A DNA stretch of 64,000 bases. Source: Malaciobacter pacificus. Lineage in GTDB: Bacteria; Campylobacterota; Campylobacteria; Campylobacterales; Arcobacteraceae. Below the pieces are notes generated by a model, which worked only from the letters and a program-made list of their open reading frames with translations, had not been told where the DNA came from and searched no databases. This document shows, piece after piece, positions 50,845-60,488 of this stretch. The stretch's first letter is position 1, and every line of letters starts with the position of its first letter. The translations under genes and the position numbers were made by a program. The stretch is from contig NZ_CP035928.1 of assembly GCF_004214795.1 (NCBI RefSeq), forward strand, positions 2,108,001 to 2,172,000, in the 5' to 3' direction.

Positions 50845-52040
50845 TTAAGTTTTTTTATGTAAACACTATATAGCTTTTTACCATAATACTCTATTGATAT
50901 TTCTTTGTCATAATTATAAAACTTTCTTTTTGAAACAAAATAATCAGCACCAGAATTTATATTATAGAATTTTAATCTCATCAACAGTTTTTCATCATCA
51001 GTAAATATGTAATTAATTTTCTCTTTTTTTAATTCACTTGCTAATTCTTTAACAAAGTGATATTTATATGCAAAATGTTTTTTGCTATCTGGTAATAATG
51101 TATATAATGGTTTATTAACAATAGTTAAAAATACATTTACTAATAACATACTTATAATTACTATTGCTGAAATTTTATGAAATTTTCTAAATTCACTTAA
51201 TCTTACTCTATATGAATGAAAATATCTTTTTAGCATAAAAGGAAGAGATATAACAACATAAGGTGCAAAATCTTCAATATAAACTCTTTGACGAAAAGAA
51301 AAAAGTAAAGATACTATTAATGCAGTAATGGAAATATACCATGTAAAAGTTCTTTCTTCATTTTTTAAAGAAGCTCGATACATAGAGTAAATAAAGTATA
51401 TAAATAGAAATGGTGAGAAAACACTTGCGTAAATGGCAAAAGTATCAACTAAAAATCCTCTCGGTTTACCTTGAGTATCTAGTCCATAAATAGACATAGA
51501 TAAAAGAAATAGAACTAATGATAAAAAAATTAATCTATTATCTTTATTTTTTAAAGAAAAAAAGAATATTGCTAAATATAAAATTACAAAAGAATTATCT
51601 ACAAATAGATATATAAATAATAATAAATAACAATGCTTCTTAAATTTTTGATAATAATAAATATAAAGTAATGTACAAAAAGTAATTACAATTGCGCTAT
51701 TAACTAATAAAGATGCACTTATAACACCAGGAAGAATCATAAATATAAAAATAGAAATATATCTATCTCTTTCATATTTAAAATAGTCTTTTGTTAATTT
51801 AAACATCAAGATTACACTTAATGTATAAAATACAATGAAGGGTAAACGAAGTGCTAAATCATTTTGTCCAAATATATATATTGAAGTATTTGTGATTAAG
51901 GATAACACTGAATTATTAACAAAAACATTTAATGCTTCTTTGTATGAAATGCTTAAGGTTTGAGTTGTATATAGCAATACAACTACTGTAAATGCTAAAA
52001 CAGTAGAAAATAAGTAGTTGTAATTGCTGGTTTTTATCAT
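50841..52040 (-). CDS. polytopic membrane protein, putative GT39-like glycosyltransferase
   Basis: A 399-aa protein with about nine hydrophobic segments and a short soluble C-terminus. The region FGQNDLALRLPFIVFYTLSV resembles the first loop of GT39/ArnT-like glycosyltransferases (FG.se.a.RLp), but the usual early Asp/Glu motif (DE) is not clear; SYKEAL holds a Glu at a similar place. It is coupled to pabA/trpG upstream and the pseudopilin downstream by 4-nt overlaps. Function is uncertain. Confidence 0.6.
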   Translation of the reverse strand: MIKTSNYNYLFSTVLAFTVVVLLYTTQTLSISYKEALNVFVNNSVLSLITNTSIYIFGQNDLALRLPFIVFYTLSVILMFKLTKDYFKYERDRYISIFIFMILPGVISASLLVNSAIVITFCTLLYIYYYQKFKKHCYLLLFIYLFVDNSFVILYLAIFFFSLKNKDNRLIFLSLVLFLLSMSIYGLDTQGKPRGFLVDTFAIYASVFSPFLFIYFIYSMYRASLKNEERTFTWYISITALIVSLLFSFRQRVYIEDFAPYVVISLPFMLKRYFHSYRVRLSEFRKFHKISAIVIISMLLVNVFLTIVNKPLYTLLPDSKKHFAYKYHFVKELASELKKEKINYIFTDDEKLLMRLKFYNINSGADYFVSKRKFYNYDKEISIEYYGKKLYSVYIKKLK

Positions 52041-52606
52041 AACTTTAAGAAATTATCAATCATTTCATAACCATATTCACTCATTATTGATTCTGGATGA
52101 AACTGAACTCCATAAATTTTTTTATCTTTAATTTCTAAAGACATAATTTCATCATCGTCACAACTAATAGAAGTTACAACGATATTTTCAGGAAGATTCT
52201 CTTTTTTTACTATTAAAGAATGGTATCTAGTTTCTGTAAATTCATTTGGTAAGTTTTTAAAAATAGGTGTTTCATTTGTAACTTTTACTTTTGAAGTTTT
52301 TCCATGCATCATATTTTTAGCTCGAATAACTTCTCCACCAAATACTTGAGCAATACTTTGGTGACCTAGACAAATTCCAAAAATTGGTTTTTTATCTGCA
52401 AAATATTCAATTACTTCTAAACATACACCTGCTTCATTAGGAGTTGCTGGTCCTGGAGATATTATAATTTTTTCTGGATTTAATTTTTCAATCTCTTCTA
52501 CACTTAATTCATCGTTTCTAATAACTTTTAAATCAGCACCTAACTCTAAACAGTACTGAACTATATTATATGTGAATGAATCATAATTATCAATCATTAA
52601 AATCAT
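52037..52606 (-). CDS. glutamine amidotransferase, anthranilate/aminodeoxychorismate synthase component II
   Basis: A 189-aa class I amidotransferase of the TrpG/PabA type. The nucleophile Cys is in GICLGHQSIA and the His-Glu pair in GVQFHPESIMSEYG; MIDNYDSFTYNIVQY is the typical start. It supplies ammonia for folate or tryptophan synthesis; which one cannot be told here, as no trpE or pabB is adjacent. It is the first gene of a three-gene coupled minus-strand operon. Confidence 0.93.
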   Translation of the reverse strand: MILMIDNYDSFTYNIVQYCLELGADLKVIRNDELSVEEIEKLNPEKIIISPGPATPNEAGVCLEVIEYFADKKPIFGICLGHQSIAQVFGGEVIRAKNMMHGKTSKVKVTNETPIFKNLPNEFTETRYHSLIVKKENLPENIVVTSISCDDDEIMSLEIKDKKIYGVQFHPESIMSEYGYEMIDNFLKL

Positions 52607-52695
52607 TTTTTATGTGTCCTAGTTAATTCATATATTAATTGTTGTTATTATATCAATAATTTTATTTTTTTTGATTAAATGAATTTTTATATTCT

Positions 52696-52714
52696 TTTAT
52701 GATAATCATTCTTA
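52696..52714. promoter_or_regulatory. candidate Fur box upstream of fbpA
   Basis: TTATGATAATCATTCTTA has the GATAATCATT core of Fur boxes. It lies about 80 nt upstream of the iron-binding protein gene. A weaker match (ACAATTATCAATA) lies at about 52758-52770. Confidence 0.55.
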
Positions 52715-52788
52715 CTATTAAGATTAATTAAAGAATATAAAGAATATAATTTCAATAACAATTATCAATATAAAATAAAGGCTAGATA

Positions 52789-53793
52789 ATGATAAAAAAA
52801 TTAGCACTTAGTGCAATCGTTTTTGCAAGTTCATTAATTGCAGCAGAACAAGTTAATGTTTATTCAAGTAGACATTATGATACAGATAAGCAACTTTTCA
52901 AAGCATTTGAAAAAAATACTGGAATCAAAGTAAAAGTAATTCAAGCTAAAGATGATGCTTTAATCAAAAGATTACAAACAGAGGGTAAAAATTCACCTGC
53001 AGATGTATTTATAACTGTAGATGCAGCAAGAATACAAAGAGCAACAGAAAATAAACTTTTTCAGCCAATTGATTCAAAAATTTTAACACAAAGAATTCCA
53101 TCGACTCTTAGAGACAAAGATAATCAATGGTTTGCAATTACAAAAAGAGCAAGAATTATTGCTGTTAGAGAAGGTAGTGGTTTTGAAAATAAAGAATATA
53201 CATATGAAGAATTAGCTGACCCAAAATACAAAGGTCAAATAATGGTTAGATCTTCAAGTAATGTATATAATCAATCACTAATGGCTGCTATGATTGCTCA
53301 CCATGGAGTTGAATATGCAACAAAATGGGCAGAAGGTGTTGTATCAAATATGGCAAGAGAGCCTAAAGGAAGTGATAGAGACCAAGCAAGAGGTGTAGCT
53401 GCTGGCTTAGGAAGTATTTCAATACTAAATACTTATTATTTAGGAAAACTTGCAGTAGGAAGTGCATCAGATAAAGAGACTGTAAGTAAATTAAAAGTAA
53501 TATTCCCTAAATTTAAAAATGGTGCAACACATGTAAATGTAAGTGCAGCAGGTGTAGCAAAATATGCTAAAAATAAAGAAAATGCAATTAAGTTTATAGA
53601 GTTTTTAACATCTAAAGAGGCTCAAGAAATTTTTGCAAAAGGTAATTATGAGTACCCAGTAGTTAAAGGTTCAGAAATATCTGAATTAGTTGCTTCATGG
53701 GGAGTATTAGAGGATGATAATTTAACAATTAATGACCTTGGAGCAAATAATGCTAATGCAGTTAAAGCTTTAGACATTGCAGGATGGAAGTAG
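52789..53793 (+). CDS. fbpA: ferric iron ABC transporter, periplasmic binding protein
   Basis: A 334-aa protein with a signal peptide (about residues 1-18, LALSAIVFASSLIAA) and the FbpA/FutA fold: NVYSSRHYDTDKQLFKAFEK, SPADVFITVDAARI and SILNTYYLGKLA with the tyrosines that bind ferric iron. The permease and ATPase genes follow at once, and a Fur-type box precedes it. Confidence 0.93.
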   Translation: MIKKLALSAIVFASSLIAAEQVNVYSSRHYDTDKQLFKAFEKNTGIKVKVIQAKDDALIKRLQTEGKNSPADVFITVDAARIQRATENKLFQPIDSKILTQRIPSTLRDKDNQWFAITKRARIIAVREGSGFENKEYTYEELADPKYKGQIMVRSSSNVYNQSLMAAMIAHHGVEYATKWAEGVVSNMAREPKGSDRDQARGVAAGLGSISILNTYYLGKLAVGSASDKETVSKLKVIFPKFKNGATHVNVSAAGVAKYAKNKENAIKFIEFLTSKEAQEIFAKGNYEYPVVKGSEISELVASWGVLEDDNLTINDLGANNANAVKALDIAGWK

Positions 53794-53796
53794 TTA

Positions 53797-55401
53797 TTGA
53801 CAATTAAATTAAAAGGTTTGAAATTAAGTAGTGCTGTTTTAACACTACTAATTTCAATACCTATGGTTACTATATTTTTATTTCTATTTATTGGAAATAC
53901 TGAAAACTGGGAACATATTAAAAATACTGTTCTACTAGACTATATTTACAATACACTATATATAATGATTGGTGTAGGACTTCTAACAACCTTACTTGGA
54001 TTCACTACTGCTTATTTAATATCATTATACGAATTTAGTTTCTCAAAAATATTTGATTATGCTTTAATATTGCCCTTTGCAATTCCTACTTATATTATGG
54101 CATTTATATATAATGGTATGTTTGGAATATCTGGAAATGTAACTGGATATTTTCTAGGATTGATGGATAAAAATATAAGTGAAGTTCCATTTTGGGATAT
54201 ACAATCAATTGAAGGCGCTGTAATAGTAATGTCTCTAGTTTTATACCCTTATGTTTACTTAGTTTGTAGAACTTATCTTAGTTTTGAATCATCATCAATT
54301 ATAGAGGCAGCTAAAACATTTAATTTAAATACATGGCAAATACTAAAAAAAGTAATCCTACCTATTTCAAGACCAGCAATTATCGCAGGAAGTACACTTG
54401 CAGTAATGGAAGCAGTATCTGACTTTGGTGTTATGGATTATTTTGGAGTAAATACCTTTGTAACTGGAATCTTTAGACTTTGGGAAGGAATGGGAAGTAT
54501 TGAAGACGCTTCAAAGCTAGCAAGTATTTTAATGACTTTCATTTTTATTCTGATTTTACTTGAAAGGTTCCAAAGAAGAAATAAGGTATATAAAAGTAGT
54601 GGTAAAGATTTTAGACCAATTACTAAAATCAAATTAAGTGGTTATCAAAATGTTTTAGCTGTAGTAATTTGTTTTATTCCTCTATTTTTTGGTTTTTTAA
54701 TGCCATTTGTTCAGTTAATTTTTTGGTTTATTGATTCTTATAAAACTGTTATTGATGAAGATTTTATTGAACTATTTTTTAGAACTATACAACTTGGAGT
54801 AATTTCTGCAACTGTTATTACATCAATTGCGTTATTAGTTGTTTATAATTTTAGAATTAATAAAGATAAAACATCATCATCACTTGTACAAATAACAAAA
54901 CTAGGTTACTCTATACCAGGGGCAGTAGTTGCAGTTGGTATTCTTTCTTTTTTTGGAATATTAAATGAGTATATGTTGAAACTTTTTGATACAAGTTTTT
55001 TAGTTTCAGGAACAGCTCTTGCAGTTGTTTTTGGATATTTAGTTAGATTTATTGCAATTTCAATTAATAATTTTGAAGCAGGATTTAATAGAATACCCCA
55101 AAGTTATGATGATGCAGCACAAATATCTGGAATTGGGCAATTTAAAACTTTTAGAAAGGTTATATTCCCTTTAATAAAAAACTCTGCCTTTGCTTCTTTT
55201 ATAATAATTTTTATTGAAGTAGTTAAAGAGTTACCTTTAACAATGGTTTTAAGGCCATTTGATTATAACACTTTGGCAATTAGAGCATTTGAATTAAATG
55301 AACAAGCTCAAACTATTGAATCTGCTGTTCCTTCAATGTGTATTGTAATTATTGGTATAATCTCTGTGATTTTATTAACAAGAAATATGAAAAAGGCTTA
55401 A
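53797..55401 (+). CDS. fbpB: ferric iron ABC transporter, permease
   Basis: A 534-aa inner membrane protein with about 12 helices in two homologous halves. Each half has an EAA-type loop: EAAKTFNLNTWQILKKVILP and DDAAQISGIGQFKTFRKVIF. The start is TTG at 53797; GGAAG 6 nt upstream, overlapping the end of fbpA, supports it, and the next ATG would remove the first helix. Two-half permeases of this kind are typical for FbpB/ThiP. Confidence 0.93.
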   Translation: MTIKLKGLKLSSAVLTLLISIPMVTIFLFLFIGNTENWEHIKNTVLLDYIYNTLYIMIGVGLLTTLLGFTTAYLISLYEFSFSKIFDYALILPFAIPTYIMAFIYNGMFGISGNVTGYFLGLMDKNISEVPFWDIQSIEGAVIVMSLVLYPYVYLVCRTYLSFESSSIIEAAKTFNLNTWQILKKVILPISRPAIIAGSTLAVMEAVSDFGVMDYFGVNTFVTGIFRLWEGMGSIEDASKLASILMTFIFILILLERFQRRNKVYKSSGKDFRPITKIKLSGYQNVLAVVICFIPLFFGFLMPFVQLIFWFIDSYKTVIDEDFIELFFRTIQLGVISATVITSIALLVVYNFRINKDKTSSSLVQITKLGYSIPGAVVAVGILSFFGILNEYMLKLFDTSFLVSGTALAVVFGYLVRFIAISINNFEAGFNRIPQSYDDAAQISGIGQFKTFRKVIFPLIKNSAFASFIIIFIEVVKELPLTMVLRPFDYNTLAIRAFELNEQAQTIESAVPSMCIVIIGIISVILLTRNMKKA

Positions 55402-55402
55402 A

Positions 55403-56398
55403 ATGGTAAGTGTAAATAGTTTTGGTATATCATTTGATAAGACAAAAATTTTAGAAGATATAAATTTTGATGTAAATGAAGGTGAAATAGTAACTTTACT
55501 AGGACAAAGTGGTTGTGGGAAAACTACTATTTTAAGATCAATTGCAGGATTACAAAGGGAACATGAAGGAAACATTTGTATTGGAAATGTCTGTGTATCT
55601 TCAAAAGAGGTATTTAAAAAAGATAGAGAAGTTGGATATATTTTCCAAGATTATGCCCTATTCCCTCATTTAAATGTCGAGGAAAATATTGCTTTTGCTT
55701 TAGATAAAATGCCTAAAAAAGAAAAAGAAAAAAGAGTTACAAAACTATTAGAGCAATTTGATATTGCATCACATAGAAAAAAATCAACTCACCAACTTTC
55801 AGGTGGACAACAACAGCGTGTTGCAATAGCTAGAGCTATGGCTAATAATCCCAAAATTTTACTACTTGATGAGCCATTTGCAAACCTTGACTCTCAACTT
55901 AGATATAAAACAAAAATGTGGTTAAAAGCTTTAATCAAAGACTTAAATCTTAGTGCAATTTTAGTAACCCATGATAAAAAAGAAGCCCTTAGTATTTCAG
56001 ATAAGATTGGAATAATCCATAATAAGCAACTACTTCAATTTGACACAACACTTAATATATATAACAACCCACAAAACTACTATGTAGCAAATTTTTTATC
56101 AGAATTAAATCTTATTCCTAATGAATTGATAAAAAAACAAAATATTGATATCAATGAAGATAAAGTTGCAGTTATTGAAATTCATAAATGTAAAATCACT
56201 AAATCTATAAATAATTTTGAATTAAAAGTATTAGATTCATCTTTTTGTGGTGAGTATTATGAATTATTAGTTGATTTCGTAGATTATAATTGTGAAAAAA
56301 CATTTAAAATTATAGTTGAAAATGTAGAAGATTTTTGTGAGAATGAAACTTATTATTTAGATATTGATTTAAATGATTTAAAAATTATTGCAAAATAA
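55403..56398 (+). CDS. fbpC: ferric iron ABC transporter, ATP-binding protein
   Basis: A 331-aa ATPase: Walker [10 protein letters not shown], signature [15 protein letters not shown], Walker [14 protein letters not shown]-loop [11 protein letters not shown]-terminal regulatory domain (from about residue 235) follows. It starts 1 nt after the permease stop. Confidence 0.94.
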   Translation: MVSVNSFGISFDKTKILEDINFDVNEGEIVTLLGQSGCGKTTILRSIAGLQREHEGNICIGNVCVSSKEVFKKDREVGYIFQDYALFPHLNVEENIAFALDKMPKKEKEKRVTKLLEQFDIASHRKKSTHQLSGGQQQRVAIARAMANNPKILLLDEPFANLDSQLRYKTKMWLKALIKDLNLSAILVTHDKKEALSISDKIGIIHNKQLLQFDTTLNIYNNPQNYYVANFLSELNLIPNELIKKQNIDINEDKVAVIEIHKCKITKSINNFELKVLDSSFCGEYYELLVDFVDYNCEKTFKIIVENVEDFCENETYYLDIDLNDLKIIAK

Positions 56399-56415
56399 GA
56401 GAAAAGTTTCTCTTA
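56396..56415. terminator. shared hairpin containing both stop codons of fbpC and ubiD
   Basis: TAAGAGAAA / TTTCTCTTA forms a 9-bp stem with a 2-nt loop. Its first three bases are the fbpC stop and its last three are the ubiD stop on the other strand. It is short for a terminator but symmetric for both genes. Confidence 0.55.
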
Positions 56416-58227
56416 TAATTGCCATTGTTTAATAAATTCATCATCAATATCTAAAATACCTCTAACTCTTAAATCCTCAATTACTTCCATAGAACAATCA
56501 ACATCATCAGGCCATCTTCTTTTGAAGTTGTCATAAGAGTTTTTGTTTGTTCCATCTAAACAAATTGTATTTGAATCAATGTAAACATCTCTGTTTGAAT
56601 CAATATTATTTACAACTCTCCAAACTAGCATATAAGGATTTTCAACATCATTTTGATTTGCCTCATCAACAATTACTAAAATCTTCAAGTTTTCATATAA
56701 TGGTTTCAAATCTTCAAATAAATGCTTTTGGCTTCTTGTTTTATCAACTGTAATTACAGTAACTGGATTTTTTGTATCTTTATAGTATTGTTTTAAATTT
56801 TTTATTTCATTTGTTATTGATTGCATCTTAAATAGTAATTCATCATCTTCTAAAAGTGTAATTCCTAACTCTTCAATTTCATTTCCTGTACAGTCAAGTC
56901 CAAGTTTTCCACCTACTGCAAATTTTGGTGAACTGTGGTCAAGAGCATCAACAACACCCCTTGTAATTAAAATTTCATCAATATCAATTCTATTTAAAAT
57001 ATGTCTAACTATTGCATCATGGTCTGTTAAATCAGGTGCATCTTCATTTACAAAAATTGCATGTTTTACAAAACTCATTTGCCCTACTCCCCAAAACGCA
57101 TGCATCATCTGAGAAGCATGTCCTGGGTATAAAGTTTTAATTTTTGCTAAAATTAAGTTATGAAAAACCCCATTTTCTGGCATATAATAATCAATTAAAT
57201 CAGGTGCTGTTGTTTTAAGTAATGGTAAGAAAATTCTCTCTGTCGCATGCCCCATATATTTATCTTCTAGTGGTGGTTTTCCAACAACTGTCGCTAAATA
57301 AGTTGGCTCTTTTTTGTGTGTAATTGCTGTAACTTCCATAAAAGGATACTCTTCTTCTAATGTATAATATCCAGTATGATCACCAAATGGACCTTCTATT
57401 CTTAATTTACTTGCATCTACAAATCCTTCAATAATAAAATCATTATCTTTAGGTACATAAATATCATTTGTAATTGATTTTACAAGTTGAGCATTTTTAT
57501 TTTTTACAAAACCATAAAGCATAAGTTCAAAAATACCAATAGGTAATGGTGCTTGCCCACACCAAATATACATAGGATCTCCTCCTATTCCAATAGAAAC
57601 AGGCATTTTTTTACCTGCTTTTTTATACTCATGGAAAAAATGATTTGAATCTTTATGAATTTGCCAATGCATTCCAAGTGTATTATCATCATATACTTGT
57701 AATCTATACATTCCTAAGTTTTTCATTTCACCATTTAGACTAGTTGTATAAACTTGTCCCATAGTAATAAAAGGACCTCCATCTTGTTCCCAAGTAGTAA
57801 GTACTGGTAAATCAGATAGTTTTGCATCATTTCCAAGTTTTATTACTTGTTGACACTCACCTTTTCCTTTTAGTTTCTTTGGAATTGTATTTTTTAAAGC
57901 AAATAACTTTCCAAATGTTGATAGTTTTTCACTAAATGTAGTTGGTGGTTTCATTTTTAGTAAGCTTTCAATCTCACTTCCAATTTTATCCCCATCACCA
58001 ATAAATAATTTTACTGCTTTTTCATTACAAAATACATTCATTAAAACTGGTATATCAAATTTCTTTTCATTTTTCTTATCTACAACATTTGTAAATAAAA
58101 TTGCTTTAGAATCTGGTTTCTTTACTTCAATATATGCTATGTGAGGTATTTCTAAATAAATATCTAATTCATCATCAATAACTTTTAGTAAATTGTTCTT
58201 TTTTAATAATTCAATTGCTTCTTTCAT
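56413..58227 (-). CDS. ubiD: UbiD family decarboxylase (menaquinone-type)
   Basis: A 604-aa prenylated-FMN-dependent decarboxylase. YRLQVYDDNTLGMHWQIHKD, SIGIGGDPMYIWCGQAPLP, the glutamate-containing EGPFGDHTGYYTLEEEYPFM and the DALDHSSPKFAVGGKLGLDC segment are typical. The 600-aa length fits the form found with the futalosine menaquinone route in Campylobacterota. The substrate is inferred. Confidence 0.93.
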   Translation of the reverse strand: MKEAIELLKKNNLLKVIDDELDIYLEIPHIAYIEVKKPDSKAILFTNVVDKKNEKKFDIPVLMNVFCNEKAVKLFIGDGDKIGSEIESLLKMKPPTTFSEKLSTFGKLFALKNTIPKKLKGKGECQQVIKLGNDAKLSDLPVLTTWEQDGGPFITMGQVYTTSLNGEMKNLGMYRLQVYDDNTLGMHWQIHKDSNHFFHEYKKAGKKMPVSIGIGGDPMYIWCGQAPLPIGIFELMLYGFVKNKNAQLVKSITNDIYVPKDNDFIIEGFVDASKLRIEGPFGDHTGYYTLEEEYPFMEVTAITHKKEPTYLATVVGKPPLEDKYMGHATERIFLPLLKTTAPDLIDYYMPENGVFHNLILAKIKTLYPGHASQMMHAFWGVGQMSFVKHAIFVNEDAPDLTDHDAIVRHILNRIDIDEILITRGVVDALDHSSPKFAVGGKLGLDCTGNEIEELGITLLEDDELLFKMQSITNEIKNLKQYYKDTKNPVTVITVDKTRSQKHLFEDLKPLYENLKILVIVDEANQNDVENPYMLVWRVVNNIDSNRDVYIDSNTICLDGTNKNSYDNFKRRWPDDVDCSMEVIEDLRVRGILDIDDEFIKQWQL

Positions 58228-58317
58228 ATAAACCTCAAATAAAAAATCTGACTTAATTAAGTATAAATCTTATATCATTTTATCAATAAAATATAGTTTA
58301 TAATAGGGATTTTTAAT

Positions 58318-59490
58318 ATGATTGATAATAATGAATATAATTTTGAAGAAAAAGTTGACAGAAAAAATACAAATTGTGCAAAATGGGATGGCTTAGATAA
58401 ATATTTTGGATATGAAGATTTAAACCCACTTTGGGTTGCAGATATGGATTTTAAAACGCCTTCATTTATTAATGATGCAATCATAAAAGCAGCCAATAAT
58501 TCAATTTATGGATATAGTATAGTTAGTGATGAGCTATTAAACTCAATTGTTTCTTGGCAAAAAAATCAACATAATTGGGAAATAAATAAAGAAGAAATCT
58601 TTATGACAAATGGAGTAGTTCCTTCTTATAGTGCTTGTATTGAAGCTTTTAGTGACATAGGAGATGAAGTAATCGTTCAAACACCTATTTACCCTCCATT
58701 GTATAAATGTGTAACACAAAATAATAGAAAAGTTGTAGTTAATGAATTAAAAAATGATAACGGTTACTATTCGATGGATTTTGAAGATTTAAAATCTAAA
58801 ATTACTAATAAGACTAAAATTCTAGCTCTTTGTTCTCCTCATAATCCAGTTGGAAGAGTATGGAATAAAGAAGAACTAAAACAGCTAGCTCAAATTTGTA
58901 TTGATAACAATATAATTATAATTGCGGATGAAATACATTCAGATATTACATTTAAAAAGTTTACTCCTATAGCATCAATTAATGAAGAAATTGCAAATCA
59001 AACTTTAACATTAAATAGTGCAGGAAAGACATTTAATATCGCAGGGCTTAACACATCATATGCAATTAGTAAAAACTTATCAATTTTAGGCAAATTTAAA
59101 AAAGAAGCTATAAAAAGAGAGATTAATTCAGTCAATTTTTTTGGGCTAATAGCAACTCAAGCAGCATATGAGAATGGAGCTAACTTTGTTAAGCAATTAA
59201 ATGAATATTTAAAATTGAATATAGAATTTGCAAAAAATTATTTAGAAAAAAATAATTCTAAAATTAAATTTTATATTCCAGAAGCTACATATCTTCTTTG
59301 GCTAGATTTTAAAAATACTAATTTATCTCATAATGAGATAAAAAATAAGCTGTTAACCAAAGCAAAAGTAGCCTTAAATGATGGTGTTTCCTTTGGTAGC
59401 AATGGGAACAACCACTTTAGATTAAATGTAGCTGTAAATCAAAATGCCCTTGAAATCGCTTTAAATCAGATGCTAAAAGAGTTTAAATAG
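58318..59490 (+). CDS. PatB/MalY-type PLP-dependent aminotransferase or C-S lyase
   Basis: A 390-aa fold-type I PLP enzyme. The PLP Lys is in LNSAGKTFNIAG, preceded by CSPHNPVGRVWNKEEL and ADEIHSDITF. This set of motifs is that of PatB/MalY cystathionine beta-lyases, which break C-S bonds in cystathionine or cysteine conjugates. It is divergent from ubiD, with a 90-bp spacer. Confidence 0.92.
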   Translation: MIDNNEYNFEEKVDRKNTNCAKWDGLDKYFGYEDLNPLWVADMDFKTPSFINDAIIKAANNSIYGYSIVSDELLNSIVSWQKNQHNWEINKEEIFMTNGVVPSYSACIEAFSDIGDEVIVQTPIYPPLYKCVTQNNRKVVVNELKNDNGYYSMDFEDLKSKITNKTKILALCSPHNPVGRVWNKEELKQLAQICIDNNIIIIADEIHSDITFKKFTPIASINEEIANQTLTLNSAGKTFNIAGLNTSYAISKNLSILGKFKKEAIKREINSVNFFGLIATQAAYENGANFVKQLNEYLKLNIEFAKNYLEKNNSKIKFYIPEATYLLWLDFKNTNLSHNEIKNKLLTKAKVALNDGVSFGSNGNNHFRLNVAVNQNALEIALNQMLKEFK

Positions 59491-59619
59491 CAAAGGGGTA
59501 GCAAAGTATTACTATTTTTCTCACTGAACAAAGAATAAATCCTTAATTAGATTTTTTCTTTTATAAGATAAAAAAATTAGTGTACAATCATAATAAGAAA
59601 TTAATAAACAGGATTAAAA
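59491..59619. promoter_or_regulatory. nuoA upstream region
   Basis: A spacer of about 130 bp. TACAAT near 59582 could be the -10 of the nuo promoter, about 38 nt before the nuoA ATG. No clear terminator for the preceding gene is seen. Confidence 0.4.
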
Positions 59620-59982
59620 ATGTCTACACAACTTGTTTTAGCTTCAGTTATTTTTGTTCTTATAGGTTTCATTTTATCTGCAGTTTTTGTTTTAACAAAA
59701 TTTGTAGGACCTAAAAATGAAGAAGCACAGCTAAAAAACAGTGTGTATGAAAGTGGTGTTTCTAATCCTGTTGGAAATACTAACATCAGATTCTCTGTAA
59801 AGTTTTATTTAGTTGCAATCTCATTTTTACTTTTTGATGTTGAAGTAGTCTTTATGTTTCCTTGGGCAGTAAATGTTGTAGAATTGGGAATGCTAGGCTT
59901 AGTTAAAATGTTTATTTTTGTTGGCTTATTGTTTGCTGGTTTAATTTATATTTATAAGAAAAAGGCTTTATCATGGGATTAG
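59620..59982 (+). CDS. nuoA: NADH-quinone oxidoreductase subunit A
   Basis: A 120-aa protein with three membrane helices. KNSVYESGVSNPVGNTNIRF and FLLFDVEVVFMFPWA are conserved in NuoA. It overlaps nuoB by 10 nt and starts the complex I cluster. Confidence 0.97.
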   Translation: MSTQLVLASVIFVLIGFILSAVFVLTKFVGPKNEEAQLKNSVYESGVSNPVGNTNIRFSVKFYLVAISFLLFDVEVVFMFPWAVNVVELGMLGLVKMFIFVGLLFAGLIYIYKKKALSWD

Positions 59983-60488
59983 GAGTTGAATCTAAACTTG
60001 GTGATTCTATTGTTACTACTAAACTAGACCATGCAGTTAACTGGGGTAGATCATACTCTTTGTGGCCAATGGCATTTGGTACTGCTTGTTGTGGTATTGA
60101 GTTTATGAGTGTAGCTGGGGCTAAATATGATTTATCAAGATTTGGTGCAGAAGTTGTAAGATTCTCACCTAGACAAGCAGATTTACTAATAGTAGCTGGA
60201 ACAATTTCATATAAGCAAGCTCCTATTTTAAAGAAGATCTATGAGCAAATGTGTGAACCCAAATGGGTTATCTCAATGGGAGCATGTGCATGTTCTGGTG
60301 GGTTTTATGACAACTATACAACAGTTCAAGGAATTGATGAAATTATTCCGGTTGATGAATATATTGCAGGTTGTCCACCAAGACCAGAAGCTGTTTTAGA
60401 TGCAATTATGAGAATTCAAGATAAAGCTAAGAATGAATCAATCATAAAAGATAGAGTTAAAGAATACAAAGGATTCTTAGATGCTTAA
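59973..60488 (+). CDS. nuoB: NADH-quinone oxidoreductase subunit B
   Basis: A 171-aa subunit carrying cluster N2. The Cys ligands are seen in [24 protein letters not shown] and [10 protein letters not shown]. It overlaps nuoA and nuoCD. Confidence 0.98.
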   Translation: MGLGVESKLGDSIVTTKLDHAVNWGRSYSLWPMAFGTACCGIEFMSVAGAKYDLSRFGAEVVRFSPRQADLLIVAGTISYKQAPILKKIYEQMCEPKWVISMGACACSGGFYDNYTTVQGIDEIIPVDEYIAGCPPRPEAVLDAIMRIQDKAKNESIIKDRVKEYKGFLDA

